Shown piece after piece: positions 52,377-61,608 of a DNA stretch of 64,000 nucleotides. A model generated the notes under the pieces. It worked only from the letters and a program-made list of their open reading frames with translations, ran no database searches and was not told the origin of the DNA. Position 1 is the stretch's first letter. Each line of letters begins with the position of its first letter. Made by a program: the position numbers and the translations under genes. The DNA is from JADCRZ01 sp037718865 (GTDB lineage Bacteria > Bacteroidota > Bacteroidia > Chitinophagales > Chitinophagaceae), in NCBI GenBank assembly GCA_037718865.1, contig JBBJMP010000005.1, positions 62,001-126,000 on the forward strand. Reading direction: 5' to 3'.

Positions 52377-53657
52377 TTATTCATTCTTATACACCTTGCC
52401 GTCCTTCATCACAAACCTAACCCGTCCCATAGCCCGGATATCTGTAACCGGATCGCCTTCCACTGCTATGATATCGGCCAGTTTACCCTTTTCAATTGAT
52501 CCCAGTTGATCATTCATGCCAAGCAGATCGGCACTGAGTACCGTTGCCGAACGGATGGCCTCAATCGCAGGCATACCACCTTCGGTCATGTAAATAAACT
52601 CAAGCCAGTTTTTGCCGTGGGCATACACACCTGCATCCGTACCAAATGCAATTTTTACCCCTGCTTTATAGGCCTTTGCAAAAGTGCCCTGAATTTTAGG
52701 GCCAATGGCCAGGGCTTTTGGTGTCACCAGGTCAGGATAGTAACCCGGCTTTTTTGCTGAATCACCAACAGCCTTCCCGGCAGTTATCGTTGGCACATAA
52801 TACACGCCATGTTGTTTGAAAAGTGCTATGGCTTCATCATCCATATAAGTGCCATGCTCAATAGAATTAACGCCTGCCCGAATGGCCCTTTTCATGGCTT
52901 CGGCCCCATGACAATGGGCTGCTACCTTAAAGCCGTAATCTTTAGCAGTTTCAACAACTGCTTTCACCTCCTCCTCGGTAAATTGGGGATTTTCGCCACT
53001 TTTGGCAATACTTAAAACGCCCCCTGAAGCAGTGATCTTAATAAGGTCAGACCCATCCTTGTATCGTTGTCGCACAGCCTTACTTAATTCATCTCTTCCG
53101 TTGGCCACTCCGGCCTCAGGACCAGGATCTCCCATAAGGTCTTTTCTGTACCCGTTCGTTGGATCTGCATGCCCACCCGTTGTAGCAATAGATTTACCGG
53201 CAGAAAATACCCTGGGTCCCCTGATATGTCCCTTTTGTATGGCATTACGTAAAGATATATTAACGCCGCTGCCGCCAAGGTCACGTACGGTAGTAAAGCC
53301 TGACATTAACGTTCGTTCCGCAAAAACAACGGATTGAAATGCATAATCAGCCGCATTGTAGGTAAACCTTTCCATGTACTGGTTAGGATTGGTTTCGCTT
53401 TCCAGGTGTACATGCATGTCCATTAATCCAGGCATCACTGTTCTGTTCTTCAGATCAATCATTTTATCTGCTGCTTCGCCTTTTACAAACCCTTCCGCAA
53501 TATTTAGGATCTGATTGCCTGAAACAATGATCGTATAATTTCCCATCAGCTTGCTGTTCTTTACGTCAAGCAGTTTTCCACAATGAATCAAAGTTCTTTG
53601 AGCCTGGGATGTAATGGCTGCAAAAACCATTGCCATTGCAAAGACTATATATTTCAT
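52377..53657 (-). CDS. amidohydrolase family protein, secreted
   Basis: A 426-residue protein with a signal peptide (MKYIVFAMAMVFAAITSQAQ). Metal-binding motifs of the amidohydrolase superfamily: MDMHVH, KVAAHCHGAEAM, SIEHGT and FGTDAGVYAHG. It resembles the imidazolonepropionase-like/Xaa-Pro dipeptidase group. Substrate not predictable from sequence. Confidence 0.92.
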   Translation of the reverse strand: MKYIVFAMAMVFAAITSQAQRTLIHCGKLLDVKNSKLMGNYTIIVSGNQILNIAEGFVKGEAADKMIDLKNRTVMPGLMDMHVHLESETNPNQYMERFTYNAADYAFQSVVFAERTLMSGFTTVRDLGGSGVNISLRNAIQKGHIRGPRVFSAGKSIATTGGHADPTNGYRKDLMGDPGPEAGVANGRDELSKAVRQRYKDGSDLIKITASGGVLSIAKSGENPQFTEEEVKAVVETAKDYGFKVAAHCHGAEAMKRAIRAGVNSIEHGTYMDDEAIALFKQHGVYYVPTITAGKAVGDSAKKPGYYPDLVTPKALAIGPKIQGTFAKAYKAGVKIAFGTDAGVYAHGKNWLEFIYMTEGGMPAIEAIRSATVLSADLLGMNDQLGSIEKGKLADIIAVEGDPVTDIRAMGRVRFVMKDGKVYKNE

Positions 53658-53681
53658 AAACAGTGTTATTATAACGAAGGA

Positions 53682-53715
53682 ATAAAAAATCCAGGATAGA
53701 TTTAGTATCCTGGAT
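53682..53715 (-). terminator. Rho-independent terminator of the peroxiredoxin gene
   Basis: Minus strand: 10-bp stem ATCCAGGATA/TATCCTGGAT (53689-53715, 7-nt loop) then six T. It lies 85 bases past the peroxiredoxin stop. Confidence 0.85.
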
Positions 53716-53800
53716 CGTGAAAAAAAGGTTGGATAAAGAGGCCTGCAATTTTACTATTTGTAGAAGGGTAAAATCAGGACAGCCAGACCTCCCATATCTG

Positions 53801-54439
53801 CTAATCCTTATTGGGTTGCGGCGTATAGCGTAAGTACGGTTTTACTATTTTCACCCCTTTTGGGAACTTTTTCATTGCATCTTCCGTTGACACGGCCGGA
53901 ACGACGATCACATCCTCCCCTTCCTTCCAGTCTGCGGGTGTAGCTACACTATAATTGGCAGTGAGCTGTAAAGAGTCGATAACGCGCAATACTTCTAAAA
54001 AATTCCTACCTGTAGATGCAGGGTAGATAATCATCAGCTTGACTGCTTTATCAGGGCCAATAACAAACAGCGAACGAACAGTAGCTGTGGCCGAAGCATT
54101 TGGATGGATCATACCATATAGTTGAGACACCTTCCTTTCTTCATCGGCGATTAGCGGAAAATCCACCGAACAATTCTGGGTTTCATTGATATCGTTTCTC
54201 CATCCCAGATGCTTTTCCAGCGGATCTACACTTATCGCCAAAACCTTTACGTTACGCTTTTCGAATTCATTTTTTAACAAGGCCGTTTTACCCAATTCTG
54301 TTGTACAAACGGGTGTATAATCTGCCGGATGAGAAAATAACACTCCCCAGCTATTACCAAGATACTCATAAAAATCAATTTCACCTTCGGTGGTTTGCGC
54401 TCTGAAATTGGGAGCGGCATCTCCTAATTGTAAACTCAT
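53801..54439 (-). CDS. peroxiredoxin, 1-Cys (Prx6) type
   Basis: A 212-residue protein. The peroxidatic Cys45 lies in HPADYTPVCTTELG. Family features also include the ATVRSLFVIGPDKAVKLMII block and the PxxxWxxGEDV C-terminal segment. A second Cys near residue 89 is not in a resolving position. Reduces hydrogen peroxide and alkyl hydroperoxides in the cytoplasm. Confidence 0.94.
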   Translation of the reverse strand: MSLQLGDAAPNFRAQTTEGEIDFYEYLGNSWGVLFSHPADYTPVCTTELGKTALLKNEFEKRNVKVLAISVDPLEKHLGWRNDINETQNCSVDFPLIADEERKVSQLYGMIHPNASATATVRSLFVIGPDKAVKLMIIYPASTGRNFLEVLRVIDSLQLTANYSVATPADWKEGEDVIVVPAVSTEDAMKKFPKGVKIVKPYLRYTPQPNKD

Positions 54440-54652
54440 GATTGAAGATTTAATGTTTGAAACGAAGATATTTAATTTCCTACAAACTTGATAGGGATTT
54501 AAAAGTTTGGCCGGATATTGTCAATTCGGGTGTAAAGCCACAATGTCACTTATAATTTAGCATGTATTTCAGCAAGAGGAACCGAGCGAAAATACTAATA
54601 TTTTTAGTAAATTCAAAATGCTGTTTTTACATGAAACGCTTACATTTAGTAA

Positions 54653-55159
54653 ATGAATCTGGACTGGTTAAAATCGGGAATATTGCCTCTGAAGGACCTT
54701 ATTGATTTTTTATACAAAAAATCAGAAACGAATGACGTACAAAAAAAGCAGCTTATTATGGAGTTGCGGAACAACCTCAATGTATTTAAAAACGGTTTTA
54801 TCAATGAAGTGCCTTATGATACCATGATCGACATGCTAAACAATGAGGCCATTCAGCAGGCAATCAAAACGAATTTTGTATTTAAGAAATTAAAATCAGG
54901 TACCATAGAACCTTTCCATGTGTATGATGACAGGAACAAAAAGTATACGGGATGGAATGTAGAAAAACTGATCGACAAAATTGACGAAAAAATCGTCGAA
55001 TTGAAAAACATAAAAAGAATGAATAACGGTACGGTGAAGGAAGTAAAAAATAATATGTCATTAATGATGAGCAACCTGTATTTCCGCATGAAATTACTTG
55101 CGGAATTCATTAAGGGCGAGCAGGTTTACCCGGCTACTGATATTGAAGATCCCTATTAA
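54653..55159 (+). CDS. hypothetical protein, 168 aa, helical
   Basis: A mostly alpha-helical, charged, soluble protein without signal peptide. It has a helical N-terminal half (LKDLIDFLYKKSETND, VQKKQLIMELRNNLNVF) and a C-terminal helix bundle rich in Lys/Asn (MMSNLYFRMKLLAEFI). No known family recognised. Convergent with rimM, 18 bases apart. Confidence 0.7.
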   Translation: MNLDWLKSGILPLKDLIDFLYKKSETNDVQKKQLIMELRNNLNVFKNGFINEVPYDTMIDMLNNEAIQQAIKTNFVFKKLKSGTIEPFHVYDDRNKKYTGWNVEKLIDKIDEKIVELKNIKRMNNGTVKEVKNNMSLMMSNLYFRMKLLAEFIKGEQVYPATDIEDPY

Positions 55160-55177
55160 TGCATATTAACCGCAGCA

Positions 55178-55693
55178 TCACGTAAAAACATCCAGCAATC
55201 CGTCAGGCAAAGTTACATGCACCTGCTTTTTCTTCTTGTCAATTTTATTCAATGTTTCACTATGTACCGGTATCAACGCTTCTTTACCCTGAAGGTCTAT
55301 CCTGCAGAGCACCTGGTGAGGTTGTTCTATAACTTCCAGTATTTCACCAAGGTCATTTCCTTCATGGATTAGGTTATACCCCAGTAAAGCAATGGGAGCT
55401 GACCTTGAAGCGTATTTGATAAATTCCTCTTCGGGAAGCCAGACCTGCTTTTGAGTTAATTTTTTTCCGGCTTCTTTGGTGGCAACTCCTTCAAATTTCA
55501 AATATGTCTCTTCTTCGTTCTTAACTTTACTGCTTTCTATAAAGTAAGGGAGCATAGAATCTTTTCGATCTTCTAAAAAAATAGCCGCCAGACCTTTGAG
55601 AGAGGTTCTTTTGCCCAGGTTATGATGGAGAACAACTTCTCCTTCCAAACCGTAGGTAGCAACGATCTTTCCTATGCTGTTATACTTTGTCAT
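55178..55693 (-). CDS. rimM: 16S rRNA maturation factor RimM
   Basis: A 171-residue protein. IGKIVATYGLEGEVVLHHNL opens the N-terminal domain; a PRC-barrel domain follows (LLGYNLIHEGNDLGEILEVI; LIPVHSETLNKIDKKKKQVH). Helps assemble the 30S head with bS19. Downstream of rpsP, from which a terminator separates it. Confidence 0.95.
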   Translation of the reverse strand: MTKYNSIGKIVATYGLEGEVVLHHNLGKRTSLKGLAAIFLEDRKDSMLPYFIESSKVKNEEETYLKFEGVATKEAGKKLTQKQVWLPEEEFIKYASRSAPIALLGYNLIHEGNDLGEILEVIEQPHQVLCRIDLQGKEALIPVHSETLNKIDKKKKQVHVTLPDGLLDVFT

Positions 55694-55767
55694 GTTTGTA
55701 AGCTCTTTAATTGCAATAGCGTCAGATACGATAACCTTAAACCTTAAACTTCCTTCGACTCTGCGGC

Positions 55768-55799
55768 ATAAAAATCCCGGTGAAATAGTTCACCGGGAT
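55768..55799 (-). terminator. Rho-independent terminator between rpsP and rimM
   Basis: Minus strand: 11-bp stem ATCCCGGTGAA/TTCACCGGGAT (55774-55799, 4-nt loop) followed by T5. Could attenuate rimM relative to rpsP. Confidence 0.88.
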
Positions 55800-55815
55800 A
55801 ATCTTTATAATGCAA

Positions 55816-56268
55816 TCAGGCTTCAGGGTTGCTATTACCTTCAGGCTTCTTTTCCACTCTGCGGACCGGCCCCTGGTCTCTTCTGCCTGGATATCTGGAT
55901 TTACGGTGATCCTCCTGCCGGCGTTTAACCTGAGCTTCATGTTCAGTACTCCACTTGGTAAATTTTTCCATAGCAGTAGCGTCATCAAACAAACCCAGTT
56001 TAACTCCTCGCAAGAGATGTTTTAAATATAATACTCCTTTAAAAGAAAGTATTCTTCTGACAGTATCGGTAGGTTGGGCACCTTTGTGCAACCACTCTAA
56101 TGCTTTCTGACGATCTAACTGGATGCTTGCGGGAACTGTTTGAGGATTGTATGTCCCAATTTTCTGGATGAACTTGCCATCCCTTGGCGCCCGGGCATCG
56201 GCAACTACTACGAAATAGAATGGCCGTTTTTTCGACCCGTGTCGCTGTAATCTCATTTTAACTGGCAT
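55816..56268 (-). CDS. rpsP: ribosomal protein bS16 with C-terminal extension
   Basis: A 150-residue protein. The bS16 core is residues 1-85 (MPVKMRLQRHGSKKRPFYFV; DGKFIQKIGTYNPQT). The C-terminal ~60 residues are a basic, Arg/Glu/Lys-rich tail, longer than in E. coli (82 aa) but usual in Bacteroidota. Strong promoter at 56327-56357. Confidence 0.96.
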   Translation of the reverse strand: MPVKMRLQRHGSKKRPFYFVVVADARAPRDGKFIQKIGTYNPQTVPASIQLDRQKALEWLHKGAQPTDTVRRILSFKGVLYLKHLLRGVKLGLFDDATAMEKFTKWSTEHEAQVKRRQEDHRKSRYPGRRDQGPVRRVEKKPEGNSNPEA

Positions 56269-56326
56269 CTTAAATAGAAATTTAAATGCGTGATATAATA
56301 GGGTTTCTTAATAAAAATTAAGGATG

Positions 56327-56357
56327 CAAAGTTAGCGATCCAACCGAACTATCCAAA
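56327..56357 (-). promoter_or_regulatory. rpsP: promoter of rpsP
   Basis: Minus strand: TTTG at 56354-56357, 19-nt spacer, TAACTTTG at 56327-56334. Perfect Bacteroidota consensus; start near 56321, leader about 53 nt. Confidence 0.78.
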
Positions 56358-56383
56358 TATATCGGCACAATTCACCAAACAAT

Positions 56384-57706
56384 TTAACGACGTCCAAAAC
56401 CCAACTTTCCGCCCATTGGCATATTGTTCATCATCTTCATCATTTGCTTCATCTGATCAAATTGCTTCATGAAAGCATTTACTTCCGTCAGGTCTTTGCC
56501 GCTTCCTTTAGCTATGCGTAAGCGGCGCCCCTGGTCAATAACATCAGGGTTGGTCCTTTCAAAAGGCGTCATGGAATTGATGATGGCTTCTACGCCTTTA
56601 AACGAGTCGTCGCTGATGTCGATATCCTTTATAGCCTTTCCAAGCCCTGGAATCATACCCATCAGGTCTTTAAGGTTACCCATTTTTTTGATTTGCTCCA
56701 ACTGTTGCTTGAAGTCTTCAAAATCGAACTGGTTTTTTCGAAGCTTTTTTTCCAGCTTTTTGGCCTGCTCCTCATCGTACTGTTCTGTGGCTTTTTCAAC
56801 TAAAGTGGTTATATCACCCATGCCGAGAATACGCTGTGCCATACGCTCGGGGTAAAATACATCCAGGGTTTCCATTTTTTCGCCGCCGCTTACAAATTTG
56901 ATCGGCTTATTAACAGTATATTTAATGGAAAGTGCAGCTCCACCACGGGTGTCCCCATCTAACTTTGTTAGCACTACCCCGCTAAAGTCTAACCGGTCGT
57001 TGAATGCTTTGGCTGTATTTACCGCATCCTGGCCCGTCATCGAGTCTACGACAAACAGTATTTCCTGAGGCTCAACAGCCTGTTTGATATTGGCCACTTC
57101 GGTCATCATGGCCTCATCGATGGCCAGGCGGCCGGCCGTATCAATGATCACCACATTCCGGGCCTTTGATTTCGCTGCCTTTATGGCGTTAAGTGCTATG
57201 ACCACCGGATCCTTGTTGTCCGGCTCGCTATACACCTCTACACTGATCTGTCCGCCCAACACCTGAAGCTGCTCTATAGCTGCAGGCCGGTAAACGTCAG
57301 CGGCTACTAACATGGGCGACAAGCCTTTTTTTGATCTCAGGTAATGAGCCAGCTTACCGCTAAAGGTTGTTTTACCCGATCCTTGTAAGCCTGCAATCAG
57401 GATCACTGCAGGATTTCCTTTTGAGTTGAAATCACTTTCAACACCTCCCATCAGGTTCACCAGTTCATCCTTTACCACTTTCACCATGAGCTGACCCGGA
57501 CTGATTGCGTTGATCACCTTTTCACCCATTGCTTTTTCCTTAACCCTATCGGTGAATTCTTTGGCTATTTTATAGTTAACGTCAGCATCTACCAGTGCCC
57601 TGCGGATCTCCTTTAGGGTAGCTGCGATGTTTAGTTCGGTAACTCTGCCTTCTCCCTTCAATTGTTTAAAGGCGGTATCCAGCCTCTCACTTAAATTTTC
57701 AAACAT
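56384..57706 (-). CDS. ffh: signal recognition particle protein Ffh
   Basis: A 440-residue protein. NG domain with GLQGSGKTT (106-114), DTAGR and TKLDGDTRGG; Met-rich M domain at the C-terminus (MKQFDQMKQMMKMMNNMPMG). Binds 4.5S RNA and targets nascent membrane proteins. A TGTGC-type repeat lies just upstream at 57719. Confidence 0.97.
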   Translation of the reverse strand: MFENLSERLDTAFKQLKGEGRVTELNIAATLKEIRRALVDADVNYKIAKEFTDRVKEKAMGEKVINAISPGQLMVKVVKDELVNLMGGVESDFNSKGNPAVILIAGLQGSGKTTFSGKLAHYLRSKKGLSPMLVAADVYRPAAIEQLQVLGGQISVEVYSEPDNKDPVVIALNAIKAAKSKARNVVIIDTAGRLAIDEAMMTEVANIKQAVEPQEILFVVDSMTGQDAVNTAKAFNDRLDFSGVVLTKLDGDTRGGAALSIKYTVNKPIKFVSGGEKMETLDVFYPERMAQRILGMGDITTLVEKATEQYDEEQAKKLEKKLRKNQFDFEDFKQQLEQIKKMGNLKDLMGMIPGLGKAIKDIDISDDSFKGVEAIINSMTPFERTNPDVIDQGRRLRIAKGSGKDLTEVNAFMKQFDQMKQMMKMMNNMPMGGKLGFGRR

Positions 57707-57718
57707 AACTTAAGAATT

Positions 57719-57747
57719 AATGTGCCAATGTGCAAATGTGCAAATTT
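57719..57747. repeat. TGTGC-type repeat upstream of ffh
   Basis: Three units, AATGTGCCAATGTGCAAATG then TGCAAATTT. The matching inverted tract 57857-57890 lies on the other side of the rpoD terminator. Confidence 0.6.
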
Positions 57748-57775
57748 TTCTGCCAATAGTAATCAAAAATTAGCG

Positions 57776-57814
57776 CACAAAAAAGGTGAATACAACCTAA
57801 GTCGTATTCACCTT
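57776..57814 (-). terminator. Rho-independent terminator of rpoD
   Basis: Minus strand: 11-bp stem AAGGTGAATAC/GTATTCACCTT (57783-57814, 10-nt loop) followed by six T. Confidence 0.88.
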
Positions 57815-57856
57815 ATCATTTGATGCGAATGTCCAAAAAATCATCGACCTTCTATC

Positions 57857-57890
57857 TGCACATTTACACATCTGCACATTGGCACATTAA
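57857..57890. repeat. TGTGC-type repeat, inverted copy, next to rpoD
   Basis: Four units in reverse-complement form (TCTGCACATTTACACATCTG, then CACATTGGCACATT), abutting the rpoD stop. Confidence 0.6.
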
Positions 57891-58760
57891 CTACACTCCC
57901 AGGTAACAACGCAACATCCTGCACCGGGAGGCAGTCCTTAATTTAGTTATGGCTTTGTCTTTGATCTGGCGAACCCTTTCGCGGGTAAGATTAAATCTCT
58001 CCCCGATGTCTTCAAGACTCATGGGATGATCTACTCCGATACCATAAAAAAAACATATCACCTCTTTCTGGCGGTCTGTCAAAGCGGTCAGTGACCGGCC
58101 GATTTCCGTTTTCAGGGATTCAACGTGTTCAATGTTCTTTTCCGTTCTTTCCGCATTTGGATTTTCCAGGACATCCATAAGGGTATTCTCCTCTCCTTCG
58201 GAAAAAGGGGTGTCCATGCTTACATGCCGGGCAGCAATACCCAAAGATGCAGATACTTCCTCGGTGTCGAGCTCAAGTAATTCTGCCAACTCTTCCGGCG
58301 AAGGATCACGTTCATACTCCTGTTCCAGTTGTGAGTAAGCTTTTTGTATACGGTTGGTTAAACCTACTTTGTTCAGGGGCAGACGAACAATCCTCGATTG
58401 TTCCGCCAAAGCCTGCAGTATGCTTTGACGAATCCACCAGACGGCATAGGAAATAAATTTAAATCCCCTGGTTTCATCAAAACGCTGGGCTGCTTTGATA
58501 AGGCCAAGATTTCCTTCGTTGATAAGATCGGGTAATGACAGTCCCTGATTCTGGTACTGCTTTGCGACAGATACTACGAATCGCAAGTTTGCTTTAGTTA
58601 ACTTATCCAGAGCGTGGGAATCTCCCTGCTTGATAAGAACGGCTAATTTAACTTCTTCCTCAGGAGATATTAATTCAACTTTACCGATTTCCTGAAGGTA
58701 CTTTTCTAGGCTCTGAGACTCACGATTGGTAATAGATTTCGTGATCTTGAGTTGGCGCAT
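57891..58760 (-). CDS. rpoD: primary RNA polymerase sigma factor RpoD/SigA, short Bacteroidota form
   Basis: A 289-residue sigma-70 factor without region 1.1. Region 1.2/2: SLEKYLQEIGKVELISPEEE, LRFVVSVAKQYQNQGLSLPD, FKFISYAVWWIRQSILQALA. Region 4: RLREIG-type block HPMSLEDIGERFNLTRERVR with QIKDKAITKLR. Short primary sigma factors of this kind read the TTTG/TAnnTTTG promoters seen in this window. The start at 58758-58760 (MRQLKITK) is chosen over MSM two codons earlier. Confidence 0.96.
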   Translation of the reverse strand: MRQLKITKSITNRESQSLEKYLQEIGKVELISPEEEVKLAVLIKQGDSHALDKLTKANLRFVVSVAKQYQNQGLSLPDLINEGNLGLIKAAQRFDETRGFKFISYAVWWIRQSILQALAEQSRIVRLPLNKVGLTNRIQKAYSQLEQEYERDPSPEELAELLELDTEEVSASLGIAARHVSMDTPFSEGEENTLMDVLENPNAERTEKNIEHVESLKTEIGRSLTALTDRQKEVICFFYGIGVDHPMSLEDIGERFNLTRERVRQIKDKAITKLRTASRCRMLRCYLGV

Positions 58761-59076
58761 ACTCATGGTTATGGTTTAAGGGTTAAAGGGTCTATGCTAT
58801 AATAGTTAGGGTCAAACTACAAAACGCGGAATAGTGGATTTTCTTGTGTATATCAGTATCCCATGCACCATCAGAAGCCTAATAGGCAATTTAAGGATAG
58901 AAAAGACAAAATCCAAATAAAGTTCTTACAATTCGGGTATTTAAATAATCCTGGGCGTTCTGTTTAAGAACGCTTCGAATAAGTATTAACAAAGATTATT
59001 AATATAAAATTTTGCGGGATGAAATATTTTTTTATTATTGCACTTCTTGGAAACATTCAGAATTTTAGCACCGTAG
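58761..59076. other. divergent intergenic region between rpoD and the START-like gene
   Basis: 316 bases, AT-rich, with no TAnnTTTG box clearly placed on either strand. No RNA gene or terminator recognised. Confidence 0.5.
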
Positions 59077-59457
59077 ATGAGCAAAAAACAACTTTTTACA
59101 TTAGAGTACCCAGTAAGATGTTCCCCTTCTATACTATACGAATTTCTTAGTACTCCCGCCGGTTTACAGGAATGGTTTGCAGATAAAGTAGATGAAAGAG
59201 ATAGTGTGTTCAGCTTTTCCTGGGACGGGGCCATAGATAAGGCCGAAGTACTGGAAAGTGTGGATGATAAATCGATTCGCTTTCACTGGCTTCATTCCCC
59301 CAAGGATGAATTTTTTGAATTCAGCATCGAAAAATCAGAAGTTACCAATCAAACCATTCTTTTAGTGAAAGACTTTGCTGAAAAAAAGGAAATTAAAGAC
59401 CAGAGTCAATTGTGGAATTCACAACTCAAAGACCTGTTTTACCGCATCGGAAGTTAA
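59077..59457 (+). CDS. START-like (SRPBCC) domain protein
   Basis: A 126-residue protein with the SRPBCC/AHSA1-like fold: EYPVRCSPSILYEFLSTPAG, LQEWFADKVDERD, SFSWDGAIDKAEVLESVDD and the C-terminal helix WNSQLKDLFYRI. The group is conserved in Bacteroidota; its ligand is unknown. Convergent with, and overlapping by 4 nt, the 202-residue gene. Confidence 0.85.
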   Translation: MSKKQLFTLEYPVRCSPSILYEFLSTPAGLQEWFADKVDERDSVFSFSWDGAIDKAEVLESVDDKSIRFHWLHSPKDEFFEFSIEKSEVTNQTILLVKDFAEKKEIKDQSQLWNSQLKDLFYRIGS

Positions 59458-60062
59458 GCTTCTATCAGCATGCAAAAAGCGGTGAAGGCTTCGAACAACC
59501 CTTTTTCCATCTTATCCCATTGGCTAAATTCAACTTTTGCCGTTAGTTTGACAAAGTCCCTGTAGCTTAGATCCCGCTGCAGGTTCTGCTCGTTTAGTGC
59601 GGTTATGAGCGTGTAATGCCTGCTGTTCACATCGTGGTTCCACTCCTGGTCTGAAATAGATATATACATATTTTTTGCAGAAAGACCGGGCAGGCTGTTA
59701 CTTATTTTCCCCTGTAATATCAAATGGTACCTGCCTTTGATATGCAGGGTAATACTGCAATAGTTCCCCCACCAGTATAATGTCCGTATAGCCAGTATAT
59801 CTTCCTTTTCAAAAATCCTGGGGTAGTCCAGTATCACATAAGGCAATCCCTCGTATTTTTCGCCCCTTGATATTTTAGGTGACGACCGGATGATAGTATC
59901 TTCCAGCAATGGCCTGCCGCTAAGTAACTCATGCTGCATCTGCACAGACAGCGCTCCAAAGCCTTTTATGACCTTTTCAATGATCCTGTTCTTTGTTAAA
60001 ATCCATTCGCTGTTTTGCATCAATTCCAATTCATCTTCCGAAAGCTGTATTTTTGTTTCCAT
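59454..60062 (-). CDS. hypothetical protein, 202 aa
   Basis: A soluble 202-residue protein without signal peptide. It has an acidic helical N-terminus (LSEDELELMQNSEWILTKNR), a central beta-rich part (LPYVILDYPRIFEKEDILAI; GRYHLILQGKI) and a helical C-terminus. No family recognised. Divergent from the LptF/G-type permease. Confidence 0.7.
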   Translation of the reverse strand: METKIQLSEDELELMQNSEWILTKNRIIEKVIKGFGALSVQMQHELLSGRPLLEDTIIRSSPKISRGEKYEGLPYVILDYPRIFEKEDILAIRTLYWWGNYCSITLHIKGRYHLILQGKISNSLPGLSAKNMYISISDQEWNHDVNSRHYTLITALNEQNLQRDLSYRDFVKLTAKVEFSQWDKMEKGLFEAFTAFCMLIEA

Positions 60063-60142
60063 AAATTTTTATTCTAAGGAATACCCGTTCCAAACTTTCA
60101 GTGACGGAGTAGGTCAGTTTAAACCAGGTATGGTACGTTTTA

Positions 60143-61597
60143 ATGAAAAAATTAGATATCCTCATACTAAAAGCATTTATCGGGCCTTTTCTGGCTACAT
60201 TTTTTATCACAATATTCGTATTAACCTTACAAACCTTTTGGCTCTACATTGATGATTTTGTTGGCAAAGGCCTTGATCTGCTCACTATCGGACAATTCGC
60301 TGCTTTCGTGGCAACGTATAATATCCCACTTGCATTACCATTAGCCATATTGATTTCCTCCATCATGACTTTTGGTAATTTAGGCGAAACTTTTGAACTG
60401 GTTGCCATAAAATCAGCAGGTATTCCCCTGGTCAGATTTATGCGCCCCCTTTTTGTTACAACCTTATTATTATGTGGCGCGGCTTTTTTGTTTAATAACA
60501 ATATCATTCCGGTTGCCACATTAAAAATGAATACGCTTAAGTATGACATGATTATGGCTAAACCTGCCTTTGATATCAAAGAAGGGGTTTTTTATGATAA
60601 GATTGAAGGCTTTGTCATTAAAGTGGGGAAAAAAGAAAAAGACGGAACGACCATAAGGGATGTAATTATTTACGAGAAGAACTATAATTTGCAGGACAAC
60701 ATCATTGTTGCGCGTAGCGGTGAAATGAAAGTAAGCGATAACAAACATTTTCTCGAGTTTAACCTGGAAGACGGCTGGAGATATGAAGAAAGGGGCGACC
60801 GGTTGACCACCAATACGGAATTCATACGCCTTGGGTTTAAAGAATATAAAAAAAATTTTGACTTAAGTTCATTCAAATTGAACAGAACCGAAGACAGCGT
60901 TTTTAAAGATAATTACCAGATGTTAAGCGTTCGTCAACTCGACAAAGCGATAGATTCACTGGAAAAGACAAGCGATTTTTATCTTAAAAAAAATAGTATT
61001 GAATTATCTCCTTACCTGCATTTTACCCGCTACCTGGATACCGGTTGGACCAAAGTTAACAACACCTCTAAAACCGGTATAAAATCAATCCGAAACATAA
61101 TTCCTGATAGCGCGCGGACAGTAGTTATGGACAGGGCGATATCGCAGATTACTAACGTCAAATCAAGCCTTGACCTGAATGCCCTTGAATACCAAAACAA
61201 ACGAAAAGATTTGCGACTTCACCTGATCGAATGGCACCGGAAATACACCATGTCCATAGCCTGCCTGGTTTTATTTTTGATCGGCGCACCGTTGGGTTCC
61301 ATCATCCGTAAAGGTGGATTGGGAACTCCCCTTGTATTTGCAGTAATTTTTTTCGTTATCTTCTTCTTGCTTAACAATTTTGGTGCAAAACTCGTAAAAA
61401 CGGATGTATTTCAGCCTATTCTGGGTATGTGGATGGCTACATTCATTCTCACACCCATAGGTCTTTTTTTGACGTATAAAGCCATGCACGATTCCCAATT
61501 GCTCAATCAGGAGTTTTACTTCAGAACATTTAAAAAGCTAGCCCCCATTTTTGCCCGTTTAAAAGGGGGTAAAACCATAAAAAATTCTTTACCGTAA
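60143..61597 (+). CDS. LptF/LptG-family lipopolysaccharide export permease
   Basis: A 484-residue YjgP/YjgQ-family membrane protein. N-terminal pair of helices (LDILILKAFIGPFLATFFIT; YNIPLALPLAILISSIMTF with NLGETFELVAIKSAGI), a long periplasmic beta domain (about 130-370) and three C-terminal helices (CLVLFLIGAPLGSIIRKGG; GTPLVFAVIFFVIFFLLNNF; GMWMATFILTPIGLFLT). Works with LptB to extract LPS. Whether it is F or G is not clear. Confidence 0.92.
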   Translation: MKKLDILILKAFIGPFLATFFITIFVLTLQTFWLYIDDFVGKGLDLLTIGQFAAFVATYNIPLALPLAILISSIMTFGNLGETFELVAIKSAGIPLVRFMRPLFVTTLLLCGAAFLFNNNIIPVATLKMNTLKYDMIMAKPAFDIKEGVFYDKIEGFVIKVGKKEKDGTTIRDVIIYEKNYNLQDNIIVARSGEMKVSDNKHFLEFNLEDGWRYEERGDRLTTNTEFIRLGFKEYKKNFDLSSFKLNRTEDSVFKDNYQMLSVRQLDKAIDSLEKTSDFYLKKNSIELSPYLHFTRYLDTGWTKVNNTSKTGIKSIRNIIPDSARTVVMDRAISQITNVKSSLDLNALEYQNKRKDLRLHLIEWHRKYTMSIACLVLFLIGAPLGSIIRKGGLGTPLVFAVIFFVIFFLLNNFGAKLVKTDVFQPILGMWMATFILTPIGLFLTYKAMHDSQLLNQEFYFRTFKKLAPIFARLKGGKTIKNSLP

Positions 61598-61608
61598 ACA
61601 AACATTCT

